A stretch of DNA of 64,000 nucleotides from Microcoleus sp. AS-A8 (GTDB taxonomy: Bacteria > Cyanobacteriota > Cyanobacteriia > Cyanobacteriales > Coleofasciculaceae), in the NCBI GenBank assembly GCA_039962225.1, contig JAMPKV010000008.1, forward strand, positions 124,001 to 188,000, written 5' to 3'. The stretch's first letter is position 1. The number at the start of each line of letters is the position of its first letter. Below are positions 18,436 to 27,800 of this stretch, piece after piece. The notes beneath the pieces are model-generated. The model had not been told where the DNA came from, searched no databases, and saw only the letters and a list, made by a program, of their open reading frames with translations. The position numbers and the translations under genes are program-made.

Positions 18436-18909
18436 ATGATGACTTCTTACTCTTCTCGACCTTCCTTAACTCTAGTTTTCTCCCAGTCCCTACTGATAGG
18501 AACTCTCACGACTATTAGCTTGCTTTCGGGACTCACACCTGGGCTGTCTAGAGACTTCCATACCGTTGTCTTTAGTTCTTCAGCCCACGCTCAAGCAGTT
18601 AATGATGATGAATTGACAAGATACGTTCGTGCTTCCTTAAAAATTGAAGCTCTGCGCCTAGCCACTTACGACGAGATTAAAAGAGCTAACAATGGGACAG
18701 TTCCTGAAATTCGTTCTTGTTCATTACAAGGACTTTCCAGCAATGTCGCTTCTATTTGGAAGCGTTTCTGTACTCAAGCTGAAGATTTAATCGAAAAACA
18801 GGGTATCTCGAATGGTCGCTACAACGCGATTACTAAGATGCGGCAAGAAGATCCAGCTTTAGAAAGACGGGTTCTGATGCACAGAGATCAGCAACTCAAG
18901 CGTTCTTAG
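18436..18909 (+). CDS. DUF4168 domain protein, exported
   Basis: A protein of about 157 residues from ATG 18436. A long hydrophobic N-terminal segment ends with AHAQA, a probable signal-peptidase site. The mature part has the DUF4168 pattern: DDELTRYVRASLKIEALRLATYDEIKR, a middle with two cysteines and a C-terminal ISNGRYNAITKMRQEDPALERRV. DUF4168 proteins are exported and of unknown function; a role in the envelope or stress response is only a guess. A second, related gene follows 90 bases later. Confidence 0.75.
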   Translation: MMTSYSSRPSLTLVFSQSLLIGTLTTISLLSGLTPGLSRDFHTVVFSSSAHAQAVNDDELTRYVRASLKIEALRLATYDEIKRANNGTVPEIRSCSLQGLSSNVASIWKRFCTQAEDLIEKQGISNGRYNAITKMRQEDPALERRVLMHRDQQLKRS

Positions 18910-18997
18910 TCTCTCACGGTGGCAATCTTAGAGATGATATCGCCAGATAGAATGTTGCTTTCAGGATTGACCTGCGTCCTGTACCATCTTTAAATGT

Positions 18998-19567
18998 GTG
19001 AACAACCCCTTCACTCAATTGTGCCAACCGTATTCAAGCCAAATTCAGAAGGGTAATAAAGTGGAGCAGAAAGCGACTTCTCTCAAGTCCCTCGGTTTAT
19101 CTCTGGGGTTTTCCCCTATCTCCCTATCCCCCATCCTCACTAAAGCGGCTATTGGGTGGTTCGCTGGAATCACAGCGATTTTGACTGGATGTGGTTCTAA
19201 TCCAGCTTCTGAGTCTCCAACGCCTACTCCCATGGTGACATCAGCGAGTTCAGAGGACATAGAAAATTATGCCAGAGCCATTCTCGCGATCGAGCCAATT
19301 CGTCAGGTAGCCTATGAAGAAATTCAGAAAATGACGAATAACGAGACGATTCCTGATGTTACCTGCACTAAACCAGAATCCCTCGCTGCTCTCTCGAAAA
19401 ATATTCAAGGGATTGCTGTCAACTACTGCGAACGCTCCAAAAAATTTATTGACGAAACGGAGGGCTTGACAATGGATAAATTTAATGCAATTACGTCAAG
19501 CGCCCAATCCAATCCGGAATTACAACAACGCATTCAAACTGAGTTAATTCGCCTCCAAGACAACTAA
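18998..19567 (+). CDS. DUF4168 domain lipoprotein
   Basis: A 189-residue paralogue of the previous gene. It starts at GTG 18998 with an unusually long leader, then a hydrophobic stretch ([14 protein letters not shown]) ending in a lipobox at about residues 62-65. The mature domain begins [29 protein letters not shown] and ends [27 protein letters not shown], matching the DUF4168 layout of the neighbour. The leader before the hydrophobic segment is long for a lipoprotein, so the true start could be downstream (no strong internal ATG is present). Function is unknown; the pair looks like a tandem duplication in which one copy became lipid-anchored. Confidence 0.7.
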   Translation: MNNPFTQLCQPYSSQIQKGNKVEQKATSLKSLGLSLGFSPISLSPILTKAAIGWFAGITAILTGCGSNPASESPTPTPMVTSASSEDIENYARAILAIEPIRQVAYEEIQKMTNNETIPDVTCTKPESLAALSKNIQGIAVNYCERSKKFIDETEGLTMDKFNAITSSAQSNPELQQRIQTELIRLQDN

Positions 19568-19595
19568 TTCAAGTGCTATTGTGAATTTCCTGCTA

Positions 19596-20036
19596 ATGCT
19601 GACTTTTACACAACGTCTGAGTGCTGATGTAGACATCCCTGTCAGCTTTATCCTCGCGCTTACGGCTGAGGAACGGACTCGAACGCGCCACCGTTTTGAA
19701 GCGCCTGAGGGTCAAGTTATCTATTTGCGCTTACCGCGAGGCACTGTCCTCCAGAACGGGGATTTACTGAAAGCTGAGGGGGGTGATGTTGTGGTGCGGA
19801 TTGTCGCTAAGCCAGAACCTGTGATCACAGTGACATCCCAGACGCAGGTGGATTTACTCAGAGCGTCCTATCATTTGGGTAATCGCCATGTGCCTTTAGA
19901 AGTTGCTCCTTGCTATTTACGCTTGTCTCCTGACCCGGTTTTGCAGGCAATGCTGGAACAGCTAGGCGTGGAAGTTAAGGAGGAAGTTCTACCCTTTCAA
20001 CCTGAAAGCGGAGCTTACGGGCATCATCAGGCTTAA
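19596..20036 (+). CDS. ureE: Urease accessory protein UreE
   Basis: A nickel metallochaperone that hands nickel to the urease active site. About 146 residues from ATG 19596, or 151 from GTG 19581. The features are the N-terminal UreE domain ([37 protein letters not shown]), the central [17 protein letters not shown] with the conserved nickel-binding His in GNRHVP, and the C-terminal [19 protein letters not shown]. The C-terminal histidine-rich tail of some UreE proteins is reduced to GHHQA. ureF follows after 80 bases. ureG, normally part of the set, is 16 kb downstream. Confidence 0.93.
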   Translation: MLTFTQRLSADVDIPVSFILALTAEERTRTRHRFEAPEGQVIYLRLPRGTVLQNGDLLKAEGGDVVVRIVAKPEPVITVTSQTQVDLLRASYHLGNRHVPLEVAPCYLRLSPDPVLQAMLEQLGVEVKEEVLPFQPESGAYGHHQA

Positions 20037-20118
20037 GGAATTGAAAATTAGGGATTGGGGATGGGAGATGAGACTAATAGCTAATAGATTAATAACCTTC
20101 AATATTTAGCACTTAGCC

Positions 20119-20829
20119 ATGAATCATCACCAATCTCCCAGTTCTCTATTGAATCTGTTGCAACTGGCTAGCCCAGCCCTACCGGTGGGTGCTTATAGTT
20201 ATTCGGATGGTTTGGAAACCTTGCTTGAAGCGGGTGTGGTCAATACCCAGAGAAGCTTGTGGCAATGGCTAGAGCAAGAACTGCGGTATGGAGCGATTCG
20301 CTTAGAAACAGCGGTGATGATCCGAGCCTATCAGAGCGTTCTGAGTGGGAATGTTGAGGCGTTGGGCTACTGGAATGCTTGGCTGACGGCGACCAAGGAA
20401 ACGACCGAGTTGCGATCGCAAAGTTGGCAGATGGGTAACTCTCTGATGCGGCTGCTTCTAGATTTGTCGCCTCCACTTCCCACATCCGCTACCCTATCTC
20501 TACAGGATTTGGCCTCGGCGGCGGGTACACCGTGTAATTATGCGATCGCGTTTGGTCTTGCTGCTGCCTACTCGCAAATTGACCTCACAGCCTCTGTATT
20601 AGGTTATTTACATAGCTGGGCTTCTAATCTGATTAATGCTGGGGTCAAACTCATCCCCTTGGGGCAAACGGCAGGTCAACAGCTCTTGTTTGAACTGAAC
20701 ACAGACTTAATTCGATGCACTCAAGAGGTTTTAGCCTTAGAGGATGAACAATTAAGTAGTTGTGGCTGGGGATTGGCGCTTGCGAGTATGGCACATGAAA
20801 CCCAGTACACGCGCTTATTTCGGAGCTAG
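20119..20829 (+). CDS. ureF: Urease accessory protein UreF
   Basis: UreF works with UreD and UreG to activate apo-urease, probably gating the GTPase cycle of UreG. The 236-residue protein begins with the family block [27 protein letters not shown] and continues with the conserved region [11 protein letters not shown]. The C-terminus carries [21 protein letters not shown]. Length and motifs are complete. It forms a small operon with ureE. Confidence 0.93.
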   Translation: MNHHQSPSSLLNLLQLASPALPVGAYSYSDGLETLLEAGVVNTQRSLWQWLEQELRYGAIRLETAVMIRAYQSVLSGNVEALGYWNAWLTATKETTELRSQSWQMGNSLMRLLLDLSPPLPTSATLSLQDLASAAGTPCNYAIAFGLAAAYSQIDLTASVLGYLHSWASNLINAGVKLIPLGQTAGQQLLFELNTDLIRCTQEVLALEDEQLSSCGWGLALASMAHETQYTRLFRS

Positions 20830-22029
20830 CGGAGAATCAAGTCGAGCGACTGTTGCGGTGTTAAGGATGAATTACGTAAATCTACGGATATTCATACGCC
20901 TATAGCAGGACTCCCCTGGCGATCGCTAGCTCTAAGTTAACGCGACTTGATTGCCGATTCTTGATATGATGGGTTTGAGGAGAAGACCGAAAGCTCAATC
21001 TGAGTAGACCCATCTCCCTCACCGATCAGTTGCTCTAGCCAATTTCTCAAGGGATTAAGTTGAGCGAACCCGTTAAATCGGCAACTGCTAATTACGCATT
21101 TTGGCAGAGAAAAATGATTCCTCTTTACGTAGATCTATCGAATGGGATATGATCTATACTCAGAACTCTGTATAAATCCCCAAAATCTATCTAAGTATAT
21201 TTACCGACTAAACAAAGAACAAGCGGGAACAGGGTTCATGCACCCAGGGTGTTAGTAGGGGTGTTTTTTATCCGTCAAGTTTAGTGAAAGCACACTTGAT
21301 CGACTCTCAGGGCTAACCAAATCTATCAATCTACCACGGCTGCAACCTAGCTTACTTTCTAATGCAGTCATTGCAACAGGCTTGATGAAAAGCTGGCTTC
21401 AGGGGTTTTTTATCTTTTCTCATCAAGGTTGCTATTGTGCCGTCCTAAGAGTTTAGGTTTTCTACCAAACAGGGTTTCCCCTGACGATTGGGTCTAGGTA
21501 TTGTGCGGCCCAAAGCGAGATAACTCATATAGTCATTCTCGATTCCCTGAAATACACAAAGGCCATAGCCATTTAGCAGGTACACCATTCAGGTGTATTA
21601 CACCCAACTGGAATCCACTATATCATGCCAGATTATTACCTGCAACCTATTACTCTGTTTGCGTCTTCCGTCTCCAGATGGAGCTTCAGCCATAACGTGG
21701 CGAACATTAGGGTTGGCGCAGCCTGCACGCCGCCCATAACCTTGCCCTGTCCAGAGGTTTGGGAAGTCTTCAATGCGGCATCAGCAAAACCACTTGTATT
21801 ACGACCAGCCAACCGAAGAAGAAATAGTCCCTGCATGATGTTGTGGACTCCATCTATAACGTTCCAGTTTTGCTGATGGCGTATTACAGGGTTTTATCTG
21901 GGGAAACAGGATATGGAGTCAGTAAATCAGCCCCCAATGGACTAACAACTCACTAGGTATGACTTAAACTCCACCGTCCGCTCTTAGGTCAGGAATCCCT
22001 TTACCCTTACAGTCGAGGTCTTTGCCACA
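20830..22029. other. 1.2-kb gene-free stretch between ureF and the taxis operon
   Basis: I see no convincing gene here. Short frames (for example 21501-21695 and 21625-21876) lack any family-like pattern. The stretch should contain the promoter and leader of the taxis operon. The only strong structure is a hairpin at 21381-21427. A region near 21700-21880 is GC-richer than the rest but is not recognisably coding on either strand. It may be old decayed coding DNA, given the pseudogenes on the other side of the operon. Confidence 0.4.
21381..21427 (+). other. Strong RNA hairpin in the long leader region
   Basis: CTTGATGAAAAG (21381-21392) pairs with CTTTTCTCATCAAG (21414-21427), giving a 12-base-pair stem with a two-base bulge and a 21-base loop that contains TTTTTT. 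It is about 600 bases upstream of the first taxis gene. It could be a terminator-like or attenuator structure in the leader, or the end of an unseen short RNA. Confidence 0.4.
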
Positions 22030-23376
22030 ATGCTTATTCCATCATCTATCAGTTCGCTGAAGCCCCTGATGACAACGAACTATGAAGTCGTTAGCATCGC
22101 TGAACTGTCAGAGCAAATACAGGCTTATAGCCAAGAGCGATTTACAGGTTGGTTGGATTTAAAGCTTGAAAATAGCCAAGACCAGCAATGGAGACTGTAT
22201 TTCTGCCTAGGAAGTTTAATTTGGGGTACGAGTACAGTGCATCCAATTCGCCGTTGGTATCGGCAGTTGTCTCGCCACTGCCCAGGACTAATGGCGGGTA
22301 AAGAGTCAAATCCGAGGCAGTGGTCGGACTACGACGCCTTAGCCGACATGGTCAAACAAGGCAAAATTCAACCGGATCAACTCCAAGCGGTCGTGGAAGA
22401 CCAAATAATGGAGATCCTGTTCGACATCATCCAATGGGGAGAACAACTCCGCTATCGTTCTGGAGGAGAACTTCTTTATCGCAGATGTTTGGGAGACACC
22501 CTTAAAGATGCAAAAATAGTCATGATTCCCGCCGTTCAGGCTTGGCGGTACGCCCTGAAATTATGGGAAGCTTGGCAGCGAGCTGGTTTAGAAGATGTTT
22601 CACCAAACCTAGCTCCTGTCATCTTGAAGCCTGAAAAATTGCGAGAACAAACCTCCCTGATTGTTTACCGCAACCTCAGCACTCTGGCCGATGGCAATCA
22701 AACCTTCCGAGATTTATCCGTCAAGATGAACCGGAACTTGTTAGCTTTGATTCAACCCATCTTGCCTTGCGTTCGTCAAGGCTTGATTGGATTGAGAAAA
22801 GTAGAGGACTTCAGCTATTCCCTGAAGAGAGTTACATCCACGACCTCTAAGCCTCAAGAGATGGCAAAGGCTGTCAACCCGGAACAACCTGCAAACCTGG
22901 AACGTCAATCCCCTAGCCCCTTAGTGGCCTGTATTGATGACAGCCGGATTGATAGCCTAGCCATGCATAAAATTCTCACTGAGGCTGGCTATCGCTGTAT
23001 TAATATACACGACCCCGTGCAAGCTTTGCCGATATTACTCGAAAAAAAACCTGACCTGATCTTCTTAGATTTGGTCATGCCCGTTGCTAACGGGTATGAA
23101 ATTTGTTCCCAAATTCGTCGTATTTCGGCTCTCAAAGAAACACCCGTAATTATTCTCACCAGCAATGACGGAATTGTAGACCGTGTGAGGGCCAAAATGG
23201 TGGGTTCCTCAGGCTTTTTAGCCAAGCCCATCAATGCAGAAAAAATGCTGAATATGCTACGGATGCATCTACAAAAATCAATGCAGCCATCAACACCTGT
23301 CCCATCCATGAAAGACAACAACGAAGACCCTATGTCTACTCAATTGATAGACAAAAGTTATCCCCAACTTTTGTGA
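22030..23376 (+). CDS. PATAN-domain response regulator (PixG/PatA-like)
   Basis: First gene of the taxis operon. The 448-residue protein has an N-terminal PATAN (DUF4388) domain (AELSEQIQAYSQERFTGWLDLK..., about 22-245) and a C-terminal receiver domain with the phosphoacceptor Asp347 in IFLDLVMP, an acidic pair near VACIDDSRID and a conserved Lys in LAKPIN. This is the architecture of PixG/TaxP1 and PatA, which act as outputs or scaffolds of phototaxis and heterocyst-pattern systems. Order and content of the following genes match the pix/tax operon of Synechocystis. A possible alternative start is the ATG at 22069. Confidence 0.88.
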   Translation: MLIPSSISSLKPLMTTNYEVVSIAELSEQIQAYSQERFTGWLDLKLENSQDQQWRLYFCLGSLIWGTSTVHPIRRWYRQLSRHCPGLMAGKESNPRQWSDYDALADMVKQGKIQPDQLQAVVEDQIMEILFDIIQWGEQLRYRSGGELLYRRCLGDTLKDAKIVMIPAVQAWRYALKLWEAWQRAGLEDVSPNLAPVILKPEKLREQTSLIVYRNLSTLADGNQTFRDLSVKMNRNLLALIQPILPCVRQGLIGLRKVEDFSYSLKRVTSTTSKPQEMAKAVNPEQPANLERQSPSPLVACIDDSRIDSLAMHKILTEAGYRCINIHDPVQALPILLEKKPDLIFLDLVMPVANGYEICSQIRRISALKETPVIILTSNDGIVDRVRAKMVGSSGFLAKPINAEKMLNMLRMHLQKSMQPSTPVPSMKDNNEDPMSTQLIDKSYPQLL

Positions 23377-23746
23377 AGGATTTCAGTCCCCCAGGACAAG
23401 ATGCTGCTACGCCAAAAAGAGTGATCGCTCTCTTGGGACGCCAACCGAACACCAACAGGGAATAGCAAGACAAGCTACGTTGACTCTACTCACCCCTTAA
23501 CGTCCAAAGACTTTTGATCAATCCGGGCTGAAGCTCGTTACCCACAATAGGTTCAGTCTAACTCCTGTGCTAACGCACAAGCAGCACAGTGCAAGAACCA
23601 CACACATAAAAACAGGAATAGAGACAACGCAAACAGGATTTCGCTTCTACCAAGGCTGTCCTAATAGAAAGCGGCATACCACGAATCCCGCTTTCCTCTC
23701 ATCGCAACTTGACAAATATGACAGAGTTTTCTCGCAGGATTTTGAA
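23377..23746. other. 370-base gap inside the taxis operon
   Basis: Between the PATAN regulator and the small receiver gene lies a gap unusually long for an operon. The upstream frame is open from 23567, but the conserved receiver starts only at 23747, so the leader is probably untranslated. No clear promoter or hairpin is visible. Confidence 0.35.
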
Positions 23747-24112
23747 ATGACTACAGTCCTTTTAGTTGAAGATAGCTTGACAGAAACAGAGGTGCTGACC
23801 CAATACCTCAGGCAGGCCGGTTTAACAGTGGTCAGTGTCAAAAGTGGTGAGGAGGCTCAGATCAAACTCCAGTTGCAGAAACCGGATTTAGTGATTCTCG
23901 ATGTCATCTTACCAGGGCAAAGCGGCTTTGAACTGTGCCGAGAACTCAAAGCGAATGCCAAGACCCAAAAAATTCCTGTCGTGATTTGCTCCACCAAAGG
24001 CAGCAAAGCAGACAAACTTTGGGGTTCAATGCTCGGAGCAGATGCCTATATTCCCAAGCCCGTGAATCAGCAAGAACTAATGCAAACTATCCGGCAATTA
24101 ACGACCGTTTAG
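23747..24112 (+). CDS. CheY-like response regulator (PixH-like)
   Basis: A 121-residue single receiver domain starting MTTVLLVEDSLTETEV, with the acidic pocket (Glu-Asp at 8-9), phosphoacceptor Asp52 in VILDVILPG, conserved Ser/Thr in VICSTKGSKAD and Lys in IPKPVN. A longer frame from 23567 would add 60 residues with no receiver character, so I choose the ATG at 23747. In pix-type operons this CheY-like protein carries the signal from CheA to pilus motors. Confidence 0.9.
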   Translation: MTTVLLVEDSLTETEVLTQYLRQAGLTVVSVKSGEEAQIKLQLQKPDLVILDVILPGQSGFELCRELKANAKTQKIPVVICSTKGSKADKLWGSMLGADAYIPKPVNQQELMQTIRQLTTV

Positions 24113-24173
24113 GCATGAGTGCCAAACAGGGGTTAAAAGAAAGCCGATTGATGCTCTCTAAATCTACCCCTAC

Positions 24174-24244
24174 GGGGAACGCGGCGCGAACAACCTTCAA
24201 CTTTTAACCGACCCTCATGGGGAACGCGACGCGAACAACCTTCA
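24174..24244. repeat. Two 26-base direct repeats before the cheW gene
   Basis: Near-identical copies of GGGGAACGCG(G/A)CGCGAACAAC plus CTTCA lie at 24174-24199 and 24219-24244, 45 bases apart. They occupy most of the short gap between the CheY-like and CheW-like genes. GGGGAACGCG-type words are frequent between cyanobacterial genes; their function is unknown. Confidence 0.7.
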
Positions 24245-24256
24245 GCTCCCCAAGGT

Positions 24257-24826
24257 TTGACTGATGAAATCAACCAGGATTTAGAAATGTTCACCTCCAT
24301 GTTTGGCGGCTCAACCGCAACAAGTCTTGACCCTCTAACCTTAGAGCCACTGCCTCCAGAAACCCGCCAGCGGCTGCTTCGCTTTCCCTTGAGTCCGCAA
24401 GAGAGTGCGCTGCTGCCCTTAGAGCAAATTGCAGAAATTCTCAGATTGAACGTGACGGAAATTCTGCCCGTTCCAGAAATGCCCAGTTGCGTTTTGGGAA
24501 TTTGCAATTGGCGCGGAGAAATGCTCTGGCTAATAGACCTCAACCATCTGGTTGGCAATCCCCCCGTGTCCTGGGCGTCAGGAGCATCTCCTGTCGCCAT
24601 GGTGGTTCAGGTCAAGAACCAATCTGTGGGTTTGGTGGTGCAGCAAGTCAACGACATCGAATTACACGACTTGCAGCAACTTCAGCCAGCAGCCATTGGC
24701 TTATTTCCGTCCAGACTTCTGCCTTTCATCTTAGGGGCTTTGCCTGGAGACAACGGCACTGTCTTGGATGTCACAGCGATTACGAGGAGTCCCCTGTGGA
24801 AGATACACCAAAGAGGAGTTTCCTGA
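24257..24826 (+). CDS. CheW-like coupling protein (PixI-like)
   Basis: A 189-residue CheW-domain protein that couples the methyl-accepting sensor to the CheA kinase. CheW signatures are visible in [47 protein letters not shown] (about 55-101) and in [23 protein letters not shown]. The start is either TTG at 24257 or ATG at 24287; both keep the full domain. Its 3' end overlaps the beginning of the large GAF/MCP gene, supporting translational coupling. Confidence 0.87.
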   Translation: MTDEINQDLEMFTSMFGGSTATSLDPLTLEPLPPETRQRLLRFPLSPQESALLPLEQIAEILRLNVTEILPVPEMPSCVLGICNWRGEMLWLIDLNHLVGNPPVSWASGASPVAMVVQVKNQSVGLVVQQVNDIELHDLQQLQPAAIGLFPSRLLPFILGALPGDNGTVLDVTAITRSPLWKIHQRGVS

Positions 24827-27800
24827 GAACTTTACACTTAGCCTCTCTCTCAACAGCGCGATGGCTGAGGCAACTCAGGAGGAATGTTAGCTCAAAACCT
24901 CTAGCCCCTGAGGAGCAGTTAGAAAGCTTACCACGGCTTCCCCCTGCACTAACCCCTGATCATGAGTTAGAAAGCTTATCCCGGCTTCCACCTGCACTAG
25001 CCCCTGATCATGAGTTAGAAAGCTTATCCCGGCTTCCCCCGGCATTACCCCCGATTAATTGGTATCCAGAGCGGTATCTCAGCCAAAGTCCGACACTCGT
25101 GCCTGTTTCCTCAAATGGTAATTTCTCTGTGCCTTTGCCATTGAGAACCGCTCTTGTGCGTGACTTACTCTGTACCTCAATGGCGACATCCTCTGAGAAT
25201 CAGTTTTTGCTACCTGGAGGGCAGCCGTATCACGGAACGGGAAACACGGCGATAGAAACCACTCCAGACGATCCAGGAATGCCCTACCCGTCCTGTTCCG
25301 ATTTAACAGGACATCAAGACGAGGAAAGTACGGAAGGGGAGGAATCCCCACCCAGCCATTCCGAAGCTGACGATCCATCTTTGCCCTCGCCTCACCCCGT
25401 CAGCGCACCCTTATGTCTTCCTGAGGTGAGTGGATCGGACAGTGACACCTCATCCCCTTTTCATCCCGACACCGTTCTACCTGAGAACACCGATCTTCCC
25501 GACGCATTTACTCAACCCGATCTCGAAACAACTAAAACTTTAACCATGCACACAATTGACCCATCGGAACATATCCTCAGCCCTGAACCCCAGCACAAAC
25601 TCTCCCAGAGTCATGTCAATGGCGATTGGGCTTCTATCGGAGCCAAGGGTAACCTCACCCTCGACATGGAGGAATACTTAAAGCGCGAACGGCAGTGGTT
25701 ATTAAATCTTGCCGAACGGATGCGCCAAGCTTCAACTTTTGAGACGATTAACACCCTGCTCGAAATTACGATTACAGAGGTTCGCGACCATTTAAAAGTA
25801 GACCGGGTTCTGATTTATCGTTTCCAGAGCGAAACCCACGGAGTCGTGATGGCTGAATCGCTGTTGACTGGGTATACCCCTAGTTCAGGAGCATTTCTGC
25901 CAGCTCTGATCTTTGGTGGTAACAATCAGAAAGAGTTCTACCAGCAACAAGCGGTTACTCTGAGTCCTCGCGACTCATCTACGACGACTCCTTACCAAAT
26001 CCAACTGCTCAAACGCTACCAAGTTGAAGCCAGCCTGAGTTTGCCCATCATTATAGATAAGCGAGTGTGGGGCTTACTGGTTGTGCAACAATGCTCGACT
26101 TCAAGGCCTTGGCAGGAAGCTGAAATTAACCTGCTTTATCAGATTGTCACTGAACTAACGCTTCACCTTCAGCTCGGAGAAGTTCGCAGTCAAAAGCAAA
26201 GAAAGATTGAGCTGGAAAAAGCCATCGGTAAAGTCTCGGCGAAAATCCTAAAAAACATTCTCCGCTCTTCGGATGTTGCCACCGTTTTTAGCAACGCGAC
26301 GAAAGAAATTCGGCAGCAACTTCAGTGCGATCGCGTAGCTGTCTATCGCTTCCTTCCGGACTGGAGTGGTGACTTTGTCGCAGAGTCAGTCGGACAAGAC
26401 TGGGTGCCATTGGTCGGGCCTAATATCCAACAAATCTGGGCTGATACCTATTTGCAAGAGACGCAGGGCGGTCGGTATCGCAATGAAGAAACCACTGCCG
26501 TCGATAACATTTACACGGCGGGTGTCACCCAGTGTCACATTGAGTTGTTGGAGCAATTTGAGGCGAAAGCTTATCTAATCGCGCCCATTTTTGAGGGAGA
26601 AAAGCTGTGGGGGTTGCTCGCGGCCTTCCAGAACTCTGGAGCGCGTCACTGGGAAGACGTGGAGATCAGTATGTTAGCGCTGATTGGCAGGCAGTTTGGT
26701 GTCGCGATACAGCAGGCAGAATACTTGGAAAAACTTCAGACTCGAACAGGGCAACTCTCTAAAATAGCCGAGCAAGAGCGCTCCGCAGCTCGTGTCATTG
26801 ATAAAATTCGCCAAACCACCGATATTGAGACGATTTTCAAGACGACTACCCTAGAAGTGCGTAAATTCCTCAACGTGGAGCGAGTCACCATCTACAAATT
26901 CCGCGAGGACTATTTTGGTGACTTTGTCACGGAATCCGAATCTGGGGGTTGGCCAAAACTGGTGGGCAGTGGTTGGGAAGACCCCTATTTAAGCGAACAC
27001 CAAGGCGGTCGCTTCCGCAACAACGAGCCGTTAGTGGTGGATGATGTCTACAACGGTGGCTTAACCGATTGCCATGTGGAAGCTTTAGAAGAATTTGGCG
27101 TCAAATCTTGCCTGGTGGTTGCCATTTTCCAAGGCTCAAAGCTCTGGGGCTTGCTTTCCGCCTTTCAAAACAGTGGGACTCGCCATTGGCAAGAGAGCGA
27201 AGTCAAGCTGATGATGCAGATTGCTGACCACCTAGGGGTGGCTATCCAACAAGCCGAATACCTCAAACAAGTCAAAGCCCAAACTGAGCGGCAGGCGAAA
27301 GAAGCACAACGGGAGCAAGCCTTAGCCAAAGTCATTGACAAGATTCGCCAAACCTTAGACATTGAGGCCATTTTCACCACCACCACCCAGGAAGCTCGCA
27401 AACTGCTCAACGTGGAGCGAGTCACCATCTACAAGTTCCGCGAGGACTATTTTGGTGACTTTGTCACGGAATCCGAGTCTGGGGGTTGGCCTAAACTGGT
27501 GGGCAGTGGTTGGGAAGACCCCTATTTAAGCGAACACCAAGGCGGTCGCTTCCGCAACAACGAAGCGTTAGTGGTGGATGATGTCTACAACGGTGGCTTA
27601 ACCGATTGCCATGTGGAAGCTTTAGAAGAATTTGGTGTCAAATCTTGCCTGGTAGTTGCCATCTTCCAAGGCACAAAACTCTGGGGCTTGCTTTCCGCCT
27701 TTCAAAACAGTGGGACTCGCCATTGGGAAGAAAGCGAAGTCAATTTGATGATGCAAATTTCTGCCCAATTGGGGGTGGCTCTCCAACAAGCCGAATACCT

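Noticed and set aside
21501-21876. Two short overlapping plus-strand frames in the gap before the taxis operon
   Set aside because: Neither shows a domain, a good ribosome site or amino-acid composition like a real protein.
24487-24795. N-terminal extension of the GAF/MCP protein
   Set aside because: The frame is open, but it overlaps the CheW-like gene in a different frame and its translation (many Arg and Ser, no pattern) is a shadow. The GTG at 24796 is preferred.
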